This document shows positions 46,976 to 55,116 of a stretch of 64,000 bases of DNA, one piece after another (the stretch's first letter is position 1; each line of letters begins with the position of its first letter). The notes under the pieces were generated by a model. The model did no database searches, had not been told where the DNA came from, and worked only from the letters and a program-made list of their open reading frames with translations. The stretch is taken from contig NZ_SGWI01000001.1 in assembly GCF_004519405.1 (NCBI RefSeq), positions 930,001-994,000 of the forward strand, given 5' to 3'. This DNA comes from Pseudomonas sp. BCA17 (GTDB lineage Bacteria; Pseudomonadota; Gammaproteobacteria; Pseudomonadales; Pseudomonadaceae). Both the position numbers and the translations under genes were made by a program.

Positions 46976-48362
46976 CCACTTTGGTTTTGTGTACTTCAGA
47001 TAACTTGCGGTAGCCGGCGCCGGGATGGTTCGGCGCCAACCGCGCGCCCTCACTGAACAACTTCTCGCGCAACGTGCCCTGGGCATAGTCGGCCTTGTAC
47101 ACGCCACGCTTCTGCAATTCGGGCACGAGCAACTCGACGGCGTCGATAAAGGTTTCGTGGGTCAGCGCATAGGCCAGGTTGAAACCGTCCACGTCGGTCT
47201 CTTCCACCCACTCCTGCAGCAGATCGGCGACGGTTTGCGGGCCACCGACGAACAGGGGGCCAAAACCGCCGATGCCGACCCAGTCCGCCAGTTCATTGGG
47301 CGTCCAGACCTTGTTCGGATCGGCCGTGGAAAACGCTTCCACCGCCGATTGAATGGCGTTGGTGTGCACATGTTTGAGCGGCTCGTCCGGCTTGAATTGG
47401 CTGAAGTCGATGCCCGTCCAACCGGAAATCAGCGCCATTGCGCCCTCGTAGCTGACGTAGGCCTTGTATTCGTCGAACTTGGCCTTGGCCTTGGCGTCGG
47501 TCTCACCGACGATCACCGTCTGCAAATTGAAAATCAGGATTTTCTTCGGATCGCGCCCGGCCTCGGCGGCGCGACGGCGGATGTCGGCGACGGTCTTTTT
47601 CAGCAGCACCTTGGACGGTGCGGCAACGAACACGCACTCGGCCTGCTCGGCGGCGAACTGCTTGCCACGGCTGGACGCACCGGCCTGATACAGCACGGGG
47701 GTGCGCTGCGGCGAGGGTTCGCACAAATGAATACCCGGCACCTGGAAGTGCTTGCCGACATGCCGGATCTCGTGGATTTTGCTCGGGTCGCTGAAAATCC
47801 GGCGCTCGCGATCACGCAGTACGGCCCCCTCCTCCCAGCTGCCTTCCCAAAGTTTGTAGCAAACCTGCAGGTATTCCTCGGCGTAGTCGTAGCGCGCATC
47901 GTGCTCGGTCTGGGCTTTCTGGCCGAGGTTCTTGGCGCCGCTCTCCAGGTAGGAGGTGACGATGTTCCAGCCGATGCGGCCCTTGGTCAGATGATCAAGG
48001 GTCGAGAGCCGACGGGCAAACGGGTATGGGTGCTCGAAAGACAGCGAAGCGGTCAGGCCAAAACCCAGGTGTTCGGTGACCAGTGCCATCGGCGCGATCA
48101 GCGACAACGGGTCATTGACCGGCACCTGTGCAGCCTGGCGGATCGCCGCGTCACCGTTGCCGTTGTAAACGTCGTAGATACCCAGCACATCAGCGATAAA
48201 CAGGCCGTCGAATTTGCCACGCTCGAGGATTTTCGCCAGATCGGTCCAGTACTCCAGGTCCTTGTACTGCCACGAGCGGTCCCGCGGATGCGCCCACAGG
48301 CCAGGCGACTGGTGGCCCACGCAGTTCATGTCGAAGGCATTCAAGCGAATTTCACGGGCCAT
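46926..48362 (-). CDS. LLM-class flavin-dependent monooxygenase, NtaA/SnaA/DszA family
   Basis: 478 residues from MAREIRLNAFDMNCVGHQSP. Bacterial luciferase-like TIM barrel: DGLFIADVLGIYD, FEHPYPFARRLSTLDHLTKG, GWNIVTSYLESGAKNLG are characteristic of the nitrilotriacetate/dibenzothiophene-sulfone monooxygenase group. Uses FMNH2 from a separate reductase and oxygen to cleave C-N or C-S bonds. The last 15 or so residues come from a REP sequence. Its ATG overlaps the upstream stop (TGATG). Confidence 0.9.
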   Translation of the reverse strand: MAREIRLNAFDMNCVGHQSPGLWAHPRDRSWQYKDLEYWTDLAKILERGKFDGLFIADVLGIYDVYNGNGDAAIRQAAQVPVNDPLSLIAPMALVTEHLGFGLTASLSFEHPYPFARRLSTLDHLTKGRIGWNIVTSYLESGAKNLGQKAQTEHDARYDYAEEYLQVCYKLWEGSWEEGAVLRDRERRIFSDPSKIHEIRHVGKHFQVPGIHLCEPSPQRTPVLYQAGASSRGKQFAAEQAECVFVAAPSKVLLKKTVADIRRRAAEAGRDPKKILIFNLQTVIVGETDAKAKAKFDEYKAYVSYEGAMALISGWTGIDFSQFKPDEPLKHVHTNAIQSAVEAFSTADPNKVWTPNELADWVGIGGFGPLFVGGPQTVADLLQEWVEETDVDGFNLAYALTHETFIDAVELLVPELQKRGVYKADYAQGTLREKLFSEGARLAPNHPGAGYRKLSEVHKTKVEGDLLPMAGVHSETCN

Positions 48363-48700
48363 CAAAGCACTCCGTTGAGATGGAAATTGCCGACAACCTG
48401 GTATTTCCAGCGCAGGGGGTCATCGAGGGTCGACGGCAAGGCGGTGCGCTGGCCGGTCAGTTCGAATTCGGCGTTGCTGGCGGCAATCAGGGCTTCGGCA
48501 GCGGCGATTTGCGCTTCGGTCAAAGCGACCGGGCTGGGGTGGGTTTCGGCGCGTTCGAGCAAAGCCGCGGCCACATCGACGCGGATCTGCAGGTCGCCGA
48601 AGCGGCTGATCACGTAGGGGTCGTCGCTTTTCTCGACGTGGCGGCGGGTACTGTCCAGCAGTTGGCGCGCCTGATTCAGAACAGGGTTCAGTGCAGTCAT
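48362..48700 (-). CDS. Stand-alone SfnB/acyl-CoA dehydrogenase C-terminal domain protein
   Basis: 112 residues. It ends WKYQVVGNFHLNGVL, nearly the same as WKYHLIGNFVLNGVK of the neighbouring sfnB product, and contains GDLQIRVDVAAALLERAE, matching GDLQWRVHGTEAILAKAG of that protein. It is therefore a copy of the C-terminal helical domain only, with no FAD-binding middle domain. It starts 10 bases after sfnB and overlaps the monooxygenase gene. It could form a mixed tetramer or a helper subunit. Confidence 0.78.
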   Translation of the reverse strand: MTALNPVLNQARQLLDSTRRHVEKSDDPYVISRFGDLQIRVDVAAALLERAETHPSPVALTEAQIAAAEALIAASNAEFELTGQRTALPSTLDDPLRWKYQVVGNFHLNGVL

Positions 48701-48710
48701 GGAAGGCTCC

Positions 48711-49907
48711 TCAATTCCAGGCGTGGCGCGCAGGTTTCACGCCGTTGAGCACGAAGTTGCCGATCAGGTGGTATTTCCAGCGGGCCGGGTCGTGCAGGGT
48801 GTGGGTGCGTGCGTTGCGCCAGAAGCGGTCGAGGTTGTGCTTGCCGGTGACCGAGCGGGTGCCGGCCAGTTCGAAGAGCTTGCTGCTGGCGAGCAACGCG
48901 GTTTCGGCGGACAGGACCTTGGCCTGGGCGACCACCAGCGAGGCATTGGCCACGGTGTCTTCATTGGGTTCGGCCAGGGCCAGGTCGACGGCGACCCCCG
49001 CCTTGGCGAGGATGGCTTCAGTGCCGTGTACACGCCATTGCAGGTCGCCGATGGCGGCGATAGTGAACGGGTCTTGCCAGCCGTGATCCTGTTGGCTGTC
49101 GATCCATGGCCGCGCCTGGCGTGCGTAGATCTTCGCCTGTTCGAGGGCTCCGACGGCGATACCGGTATCGACCGCCGCCTGGATGATCTGCGAGATCGGG
49201 CCGCTGGCCGTGGGCTGATCGAAAGCCAAGTGGGCTGGGATTACCGCGCTGACGGGTACGGTCACGCCATCAAGGGTCACGCCGCCACTGGCGGTGGTGC
49301 GCTGGCCGAAGCCGTCCCAGCTGTCGATCACCGTCAAACCCTGGGCATCGCGTTCGACAAAGGCGATAAACGCCTGACCGTGTTCGTTGTTGCCGACCGC
49401 AGGCACTATGTGGGCGAACAAGGCACCGGTGCAGTAGAACTTCTCACCGTTGATTTGCGCGGTATCACCATGGAAGCGAATCTGCGTGTCGAAGGTGCCG
49501 GCGTTCTTACTCTTGGCTTCGGAGAAGGCGTTGCCGAAACGGTAGCCTGCCAGGACCTTGCCGAAGTAATACTGTTTTTGCTCCTCAGTGGCCGTTTGCA
49601 GGAGGATGTCCACCACGCCCAGGTGGTTCTGCGGGATCTGTCCCAGTGACGGGTCGGCGGCGGAGATCAACTTGATCACCTCGGCCACGGTCACATACGA
49701 CACCTCGGCACCGCCGTAGGCTTTAGGCACAGTGATGCCCCACAGGCCGCTGGCGGAGAACTCGTCGAGCTCGGCCACCGGCAAGCGACGCTCACGGTCG
49801 CGCACGCTGGCTTCGACGGCAAAACGTGCGGCCAGGCGCGTGGCCACTTCGATGGCTTCCGCATCCGAGCGGATGATATGGGCAGGGTGTTGAGGATGGG
49901 CTGACAT
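48711..49907 (-). CDS. sfnB: SfnB family sulfur acquisition oxidoreductase
   Basis: 398 residues from MSAHPQHPAHIIRSDAEAIE, with CTGGAG upstream. Acyl-CoA dehydrogenase fold of the SfnB/DszC/SoxC branch, flavin-dependent monooxygenases for sulfur compounds: LPVAELDEFSASGLWGITVP, then LGQIPQNHLGVVDIL and the C-terminal four-helix domain ending KYHLIGNFVLNG. First gene of a ten-gene block, behind a sigma-54-type promoter sequence. SfnB genes are known to be induced by sulfur limitation. Confidence 0.9.
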   Translation of the reverse strand: MSAHPQHPAHIIRSDAEAIEVATRLAARFAVEASVRDRERRLPVAELDEFSASGLWGITVPKAYGGAEVSYVTVAEVIKLISAADPSLGQIPQNHLGVVDILLQTATEEQKQYYFGKVLAGYRFGNAFSEAKSKNAGTFDTQIRFHGDTAQINGEKFYCTGALFAHIVPAVGNNEHGQAFIAFVERDAQGLTVIDSWDGFGQRTTASGGVTLDGVTVPVSAVIPAHLAFDQPTASGPISQIIQAAVDTGIAVGALEQAKIYARQARPWIDSQQDHGWQDPFTIAAIGDLQWRVHGTEAILAKAGVAVDLALAEPNEDTVANASLVVAQAKVLSAETALLASSKLFELAGTRSVTGKHNLDRFWRNARTHTLHDPARWKYHLIGNFVLNGVKPARHAWN

Positions 49908-49945
49908 GGGCCGACTCCAGGCTCCGAGGGGATGACCTGTGCGAT

Positions 49946-49961
49946 TGCAGGAGTCGTGCCT
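49946..49961 (-). promoter_or_regulatory. Sigma-54 type (-24/-12) promoter upstream of sfnB
   Basis: On the minus strand the 16 bases read AGGCACGACTCCTGCA. Compared with the consensus TGGCACGNNNNTTGCW they keep the invariant GG and GC with exactly 10 bases between and differ at two positions. The sequence lies 39 bases before the sfnB ATG, so transcription would start about 27 bases upstream of it. Sigma-54 control of sfn genes is established in Pseudomonas; its use here is inferred. Confidence 0.7.
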
Positions 49962-49986
49962 GAATTTAATCGTCAATAAAATCAGG
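49959..49986 (-). promoter_or_regulatory. Imperfect inverted repeat overlapping the upstream edge of the sigma-54 promoter
   Basis: CCTGAATTTAAT (49959-49970) and AATAAAATCAGG (49975-49986) match as inverted repeats at 10 of 12 positions around a 4-base spacer. The left arm overlaps the -24 box by three bases. Candidate operator for a repressor, or an IHF-like AT-rich site next to the promoter. Confidence 0.45.
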
Positions 49987-50074
49987 GGATTGCTGCTGAT
50001 TCAGCGCGGTGGAGCGTGTTTCAAACCAGCAAAGTGCCCGGGTACTGTTGCCTGGCGAACAGTTAGGTCACTCC

Positions 50075-50650
50075 TTAAATCACTACGGTCCGCACGAAAC
50101 ACACGGCCACGCCACCATCATTGCGATAGCGGTGGGACTGGCGGCTGGCAAACATGAAGAACTCACCCGCCGCGATGTGCTTTTCTTCGTCGTCGAGAAT
50201 CAGGGTCAGTGCCCCTTCATACACAAACAATTGCACGCTCCAGCCTTCCGGGTCGGGTTCGGGGCTGTAGCGATCACCGGGTTCCAGGCGCATCTCCCAC
50301 AATTCGACTTCGCGCCGGGCATTGGCCCTTGCCAGCAGCACAGCCTTGCTACCGGGAATATCACCGGCCCAGGCCAGCTCGTTGATGCGGCTGTGGTCAC
50401 CCGCATCCGGCGCCTGGATCAGGTCGCTGAACGCCACTTCCAGCGCTTCGGCCACGCGGTCCAGGGTCGACAGGCTGACGTTCTTCTCGCCCGCCTCGAT
50501 GGCCACCAGCATGCGCCGGCTGACCCCGGACTTTTCCGAGAGCGCGGTTTGGCTCAGGTCGGCGGCGTGGCGCAGGCGACGGACGTTTTGGCTGACGTGC
50601 TGCAGGACCGAAGCCCTTTGCGGATTTTCTTTGTGCACTATATTGCTCAT
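50075..50650 (-). CDS. XRE family regulator with C-terminal cupin domain
   Basis: 191 residues from MSNIVHKENPQRASV. Helix-turn-helix over about residues 18-72 (VRRLRHAADLSQTALSEKSG, then RRMLVAIEAGEKNVS), then a cupin sensor barrel (ELWEMRLEPGDRYSPEP, EGALTLILDDEEKHIAAGEF). Such proteins sense small metabolites. It is divergent from the EamA transporter with overlapping control regions, and lies 167 bp upstream of sfnB on the same strand; the nearer target is the transporter. Confidence 0.88.
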   Translation of the reverse strand: MSNIVHKENPQRASVLQHVSQNVRRLRHAADLSQTALSEKSGVSRRMLVAIEAGEKNVSLSTLDRVAEALEVAFSDLIQAPDAGDHSRINELAWAGDIPGSKAVLLARANARREVELWEMRLEPGDRYSPEPDPEGWSVQLFVYEGALTLILDDEEKHIAAGEFFMFASRQSHRYRNDGGVAVCFVRTVVI

Positions 50651-50730
50651 AGAGTGGGTGTGCGCAGTATACTGCCCAGCGTGCGGCGCATTGTGCGGTC
50701 CGTGCCTTTCCCTTGCAAGACCGAGCCGCC

Positions 50731-51663
50731 ATGACCTCCTCGAACGTTTCCCCACGTTTCAACCGTTTCAGCAAAGCCGAATGCATCCTGGTGATGATCA
50801 CCATGATCTGGGGCGGCACCTTCTTGCTGGTGCAACATGCGATGACGGTCAGCGGGCCGATGTTTTTCGTGGGTCTGCGATTTGCGGCGGCGGCGATCGT
50901 GGTAGGTTTTTTCTCATTACGTACGCTGCGCGACCTGACCCTGTTCGAATTGAGGGCCGGCGCCTTCATCGGCACGTCGATCATGTTCGGCTATGGCATG
51001 CAGACCATCGGCTTGCAGACGATCCCCAGCAGCCAGTCAGCATTCATCACGGCGTTGTATGTTCCGTGCGTGCCGCTGTTGCAGTGGCTGGTGCTCGGCC
51101 GTCGCCCAGGGCTGATGCCGAGCATTGGCATCATGCTGGCGTTTACCGGGTTGATGCTGCTCACAGGCCCGACCGGTGCCTCTCTGAACTTCAGCCCCGG
51201 CGAGATCGCCACGCTGATCTGCGCAATCGCGGTCGCGGCGGAGATCATCCTCATCGGCGCCTATGCCGGTCAGGTGGATGTGCGCCGCGTCACCGTGGTG
51301 CAACTCGCGACGGCGTCGCTGTTGTCGTTCCTGATGGTAGTGCCGATGGGTGAGGCGCTGCCCCAGTTCTCGTGGCTGCTGCTGTTCAGCGCAGTCGGCC
51401 TGGGCCTGACCAGTGCGATCATCCAGGTGGCGATGAACTGGGCGCAGCAGAGTGTTTCACCAACCCGCGCCACCTTGATCTATGCCGGTGAACCGGTATG
51501 GGCAGGCGTGATCGGGCGAATCGCCGGGGAGCGCTTCCCGCCGATTGCAATGCTGGGGGCGGCGTTGATTGTGGTGGCGGTGATCGTCAGTGAGATGAAG
51601 AGGAGCAGCTCGAAAGTTGGCGATGCTGAAGAAAGCACAGTTGAACCCGAAAACCTGGGTTGA
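50731..51663 (+). CDS. EamA/DMT family transporter
   Basis: 310 residues from MTSSNVSPRFNRFSKAECIL. Ten hydrophobic helices in two EamA repeats: ILVMITMIWGGTFLLVQHAM, then the end of the second repeat TRATLIYAGEPVWAGVIGRI. Likely exporter of an amino acid or metabolite. The divergent XRE-cupin regulator, 80 bp away, is its probable regulator; this pairing recurs in proteobacteria. Confidence 0.88.
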   Translation: MTSSNVSPRFNRFSKAECILVMITMIWGGTFLLVQHAMTVSGPMFFVGLRFAAAAIVVGFFSLRTLRDLTLFELRAGAFIGTSIMFGYGMQTIGLQTIPSSQSAFITALYVPCVPLLQWLVLGRRPGLMPSIGIMLAFTGLMLLTGPTGASLNFSPGEIATLICAIAVAAEIILIGAYAGQVDVRRVTVVQLATASLLSFLMVVPMGEALPQFSWLLLFSAVGLGLTSAIIQVAMNWAQQSVSPTRATLIYAGEPVWAGVIGRIAGERFPPIAMLGAALIVVAVIVSEMKRSSSKVGDAEESTVEPENLG

Positions 51664-51671
51664 TGCTTTGA

Positions 51672-51750
51672 GCTACAGGCTACAGGCTACAAGCTACAAG
51701 AAGTACGCGTGCGGCTATTCTCTTGCACTTGCAGCTTGCCGCTTGTAGCT
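51672..51750. repeat. Four tandem 7-bp repeats with an inverted partner
   Basis: GCTACAG, GCTACAG, GCTACAA, GCTACAA run head to tail from 51672 to 51699. An inverted partner CTTGTAGCT lies at 51742-51750, opposite AGCTACAAG at 51692-51700, so the mRNA can fold into a hairpin after the EamA gene. The right side also carries GCAGCTTG and CCGCTTG degenerate copies. This type of tandem GCTACA array occurs between genes in fluorescent pseudomonads. Confidence 0.75.
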
Positions 51751-51850
51751 GTTTCCCACTGCTTCTGTAGGATCCTGCCACACCTTGCCGTTTGGTGATC
51801 GTGAAAGCGGCACGTATGATGCATCCCAAACTCCCGCAGATTAGAAGCCT

Positions 51851-54772
51851 ATGTCCCTGATAGTTCTACTGCTTCTGCCATTCATTGGCAGCTGTCTGGC
51901 GGCCTTGCTGCCGCACAATGCACGTAATACCGAATCTCTGCTGGCCGGCCTCGTGGCCTTGGTCGGCACTGTTCAAGTGGCCCTGCTCTACCCCGCAATC
52001 GCCCATGGCGGCGTGATCCGTGAAGAATTCATGTGGTTGCCCAGCCTCGGGCTGAACTTTGTATTGCGCATGGACGGGTTTGCCTGGCTGTTCTCGATGC
52101 TGGTGCTGGGCATCGGCACGCTGGTGTCGCTGTATGCGCGCTACTACATGTCGCCGGATGACCCGGTGCCGCGCTTCTTCGCGTTTTTCCTGGCGTTCAT
52201 GGGCGCCATGCTCGGGCTGGTGATCTCCGGCAACCTGATCCAGATCGTGTTTTTCTGGGAACTGACCAGCCTGTTCTCGTTTCTGTTGATCGGCTACTGG
52301 CACCACCGTGCAGACGCGCGTCGTGGTGCCTATATGGCGTTGATGGTCACCGGCGCGGGCGGCTTGTGCCTGTTGGCGGGCGTGATGTTGCTGGGGCATA
52401 TCGTCGGCAGCTATGACCTGGACCAGGTGCTGGCGGCGGGCGATCAGATTCGCGCGCATTCGCTGTACCCGGTCATGCTGGTGCTGGTGCTGATCGGCGC
52501 GTTGAGCAAAAGCGCGCAATTCCCCTTCCATTTCTGGCTGCCCCACGCAATGGCAGCCCCCACGCCGGTATCGGCCTACCTGCACTCGGCGACGATGGTG
52601 AAGGCCGGCGTGTTCCTGCTGGCCCGCCTGTGGCCGTCGCTGTCCGGCAGCGAAGAATGGTTCTGGATCGTCGGCGGTGCCGGCGCGCTCACCCTCCTCC
52701 TAGGCGCGTACTGCGCCATGTTCCAGAATGACCTCAAGGGCCTGCTGGCCTATTCCACCATCAGCCACCTCGGGCTGATCACCTTGCTGCTGGGACTCAA
52801 CAGCCCGTTGGCCGCCGTCGCCGCGGTGTTCCATATCCTCAACCATGCGACGTTCAAGGCTTCGCTGTTCATGGCGGCAGGGATCATTGACCACGAGAGC
52901 GGCACCCGTGACATTCGCAAGCTCAGTGGTTTGGTCCGCCTGATCCCGTTTACCGCAACCCTGGCGATGGTGGCCAGTGCCTCCATGGCCGGCGTGCCGT
53001 TGCTTAATGGCTTCCTGTCCAAAGAAATGTTCTTCGCCGAAACGGTATTTATCTCGGCGACCCAATGGGTGGAAATCGCCCTGCCCTTGATCGCGACCAT
53101 TGCCGGCACCTTCAGCGTGGCCTACGCCCTGCGCTTTACCGTCGATGTGTTCTTCGGCCCGCCCGCCACAGACCTGCCTCACACGCCCCACGAGCCACCG
53201 CGCTGGATGCGTGCGCCGGTTGAACTGCTGGTGTTTACCTGCCTGCTGGTGGGGATTTTCCCGGCTCAGGTGGTAGGTTCGATCCTTGCCGCTGCCGCCT
53301 TGCCTGTTGTAGGCGGCGAGCTGCCGCAGTACAGCCTGGCGATCTGGCACGGCTGGAACACGCCGATGATCATGAGCCTGGTCGCCATGTCCGGCGGCGT
53401 GGTGCTGTACCTGCTGCTGCGCAAGCAGCTCAAGCGCGGCCGCTTCAAGTACCCGCCGATCATCAGCTACTTCAACGGCAAGCGCATGTTCGAACGCTGC
53501 CTGGTGGTGATGATGCGCAGCGTGCGCAAGATCGAGAAACGCATCAGCACCAAGCGTCTGCAGACCCAGTTGTTCCTGTTGGTGCTGGTGGCGGTGATCG
53601 GCGGCATGATCCCGATGCTCAACAGTGGCCTCAGTTGGGGCGACCGGCCGAAGATCCCCGGTTCCATCGTGTTCGTTACCCTGTGGCTGCTGGCGATCGC
53701 CTGCGCCCTGGGCGCCGCCTGGCAAGCCAAGTACCACCGGTTGGCGGCCCTGACGATGGTCAGCGTGTGCGGCATGGTGACGTGCATCACCTTCGTGTGG
53801 TTCTCGGCGCCGGACCTGGCGCTGACGCAACTGGTCGTCGAGGTGGTCACCACCGTGCTGATCCTGCTGGGCCTGCGCTGGCTGCCGCGGCGGATCGAAG
53901 AAGTCTCGCCCCTGCCCAGCTCGCTGCGCAAGGCACGCATCCGCCGCCTGCGGGACTTCCTGCTGTCCACCGTGGTCGGTGGCGGCATGGCACTGCTGTC
54001 CTACGCCATGTTGACCCGCCAGACGCCCAACGATATTTCCTCGTTCTACCTCAGTCGCGCACTGCCCGAAGGCGGCGGCAGCAATGTGGTGAACGTGATG
54101 CTCGTCGATTTCCGCGGCTTCGACACCCTCGGTGAAATCACCGTGCTCGGCGCCGTGGCATTGACGGTGTACGCCCTGCTGCGCCGTTTCCGGCCTTCGA
54201 AAGAAAGCATGGAGTTGCCACCGCAACAACGCCAACTGGCACCGGACGTGGCCACCGACCTGGTCAACCCACGCCAGGCCAGCGACACCGCCCTGGGCTT
54301 CATGATGGTGCCGGCGGTGCTGGTGCGCCTGCTGTTGCCGATTGCGCTGGTGGTGTCGTTCTACCTGTTCATGCGCGGTCACAACCAGCCGGGTGGTGGC
54401 TTTGTCGCCGGCCTGGTGATGTCGGTGGCGTTCATTCTGCAATACATGGTGGCCGGCACCCAGTGGGTCGAGGCGCAGATGAGCCTGCGGCCGATGCGCT
54501 GGATGGGCTTCGGCCTGCTCTCGGCGACACTGACCGGGCTCGGTGCCCTGTTTGCCGGTTACCCGTTCCTCACCACCCATACCTGGCATTTCAGCCTGCC
54601 GCTGCTGGGCGATATTCACGTGGCCAGCGCGTTGTTCTTCGACGTCGGCGTGTACGCCATGGTCGTCGGTTCCACGCTGCTGATGCTCACCGCCCTCGGC
54701 CACCAGTCGGTGCGCGCGCATAAACCGAGCAACCAGGCCAAAGTGGTTGCCGCAACTGAAGGAGCCGCCTGA
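51851..54772 (+). CDS. mrpA: Monovalent cation/proton antiporter subunit A with fused MrpB domain
   Basis: 973 residues. The first 600 or so are NuoL-like with about 18 helices (FFWELTSLFSFLLIGYWHHR, PTPVSAYLHSATMVKAGVFL). A C-terminal MrpB-type segment begins near residue 815 (VLVRLLLPIALVVSFYLFM, then RGHNQPGGGFVAGLVMSVAF). Main ion-translocating subunit of the Mrp (Pha/Sha) complex exporting Na+ or K+ in exchange for protons. The A/B fusion explains why no separate mrpB gene is present. Its stop overlaps the mrpC start. Confidence 0.95.
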   Translation: MSLIVLLLLPFIGSCLAALLPHNARNTESLLAGLVALVGTVQVALLYPAIAHGGVIREEFMWLPSLGLNFVLRMDGFAWLFSMLVLGIGTLVSLYARYYMSPDDPVPRFFAFFLAFMGAMLGLVISGNLIQIVFFWELTSLFSFLLIGYWHHRADARRGAYMALMVTGAGGLCLLAGVMLLGHIVGSYDLDQVLAAGDQIRAHSLYPVMLVLVLIGALSKSAQFPFHFWLPHAMAAPTPVSAYLHSATMVKAGVFLLARLWPSLSGSEEWFWIVGGAGALTLLLGAYCAMFQNDLKGLLAYSTISHLGLITLLLGLNSPLAAVAAVFHILNHATFKASLFMAAGIIDHESGTRDIRKLSGLVRLIPFTATLAMVASASMAGVPLLNGFLSKEMFFAETVFISATQWVEIALPLIATIAGTFSVAYALRFTVDVFFGPPATDLPHTPHEPPRWMRAPVELLVFTCLLVGIFPAQVVGSILAAAALPVVGGELPQYSLAIWHGWNTPMIMSLVAMSGGVVLYLLLRKQLKRGRFKYPPIISYFNGKRMFERCLVVMMRSVRKIEKRISTKRLQTQLFLLVLVAVIGGMIPMLNSGLSWGDRPKIPGSIVFVTLWLLAIACALGAAWQAKYHRLAALTMVSVCGMVTCITFVWFSAPDLALTQLVVEVVTTVLILLGLRWLPRRIEEVSPLPSSLRKARIRRLRDFLLSTVVGGGMALLSYAMLTRQTPNDISSFYLSRALPEGGGSNVVNVMLVDFRGFDTLGEITVLGAVALTVYALLRRFRPSKESMELPPQQRQLAPDVATDLVNPRQASDTALGFMMVPAVLVRLLLPIALVVSFYLFMRGHNQPGGGFVAGLVMSVAFILQYMVAGTQWVEAQMSLRPMRWMGFGLLSATLTGLGALFAGYPFLTTHTWHFSLPLLGDIHVASALFFDVGVYAMVVGSTLLMLTALGHQSVRAHKPSNQAKVVAATEGAA

Positions 54773-55116
54773 TGGAAGAAGTCATCGCAATTGCCATTGG
54801 GGTCCTGGCGGCCTCCGGTGTGTGGTTGATCCTGCGACCCCGGACGTTCCAGGTGGTGATGGGCCTGTGCCTGTTGTCCTACGGGGTGAACCTGTTCATT
54901 TTCAGCATGGGCAGCCTGTTTATCGGCAAGGAGCCGATCATCAAGGACGGCGTACCGCAAGACCTGCTCAACTACACCGATCCCCTGCCCCAGGCGCTGG
55001 TGCTGACGGCGATCGTGATCAGCTTCGCCATGACTGCGTTGTTCCTGGTGGTGCTGCTGGCTTCCCGGGGCCTGACCGGAACCGACCATGTGGACGGCCG
55101 GGAGCCCAAGGAATGA
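54772..55116 (+). CDS. mrpC: Monovalent cation/proton antiporter subunit C
   Basis: 114 residues, three helices, NuoK-like: VIAIAIGVLAASGVWLILRP, then FQVVMGLCLLSYGVNLFIFS and DPLPQALVLTAIVISFAMTA. Coupled to mrpA (TGATG) and mrpD (ATGA). Confidence 0.94.
   Translation: MEEVIAIAIGVLAASGVWLILRPRTFQVVMGLCLLSYGVNLFIFSMGSLFIGKEPIIKDGVPQDLLNYTDPLPQALVLTAIVISFAMTALFLVVLLASRGLTGTDHVDGREPKE

Noticed and set aside
51672..51750. CRISPR array
   Set aside because: Units are 7 bp, directly adjacent without spacers, and no cas genes are present.
52700..54721. 673-codon open frame antisense to mrpA
   Set aside because: His/Gln-rich shadow of a membrane-protein gene.
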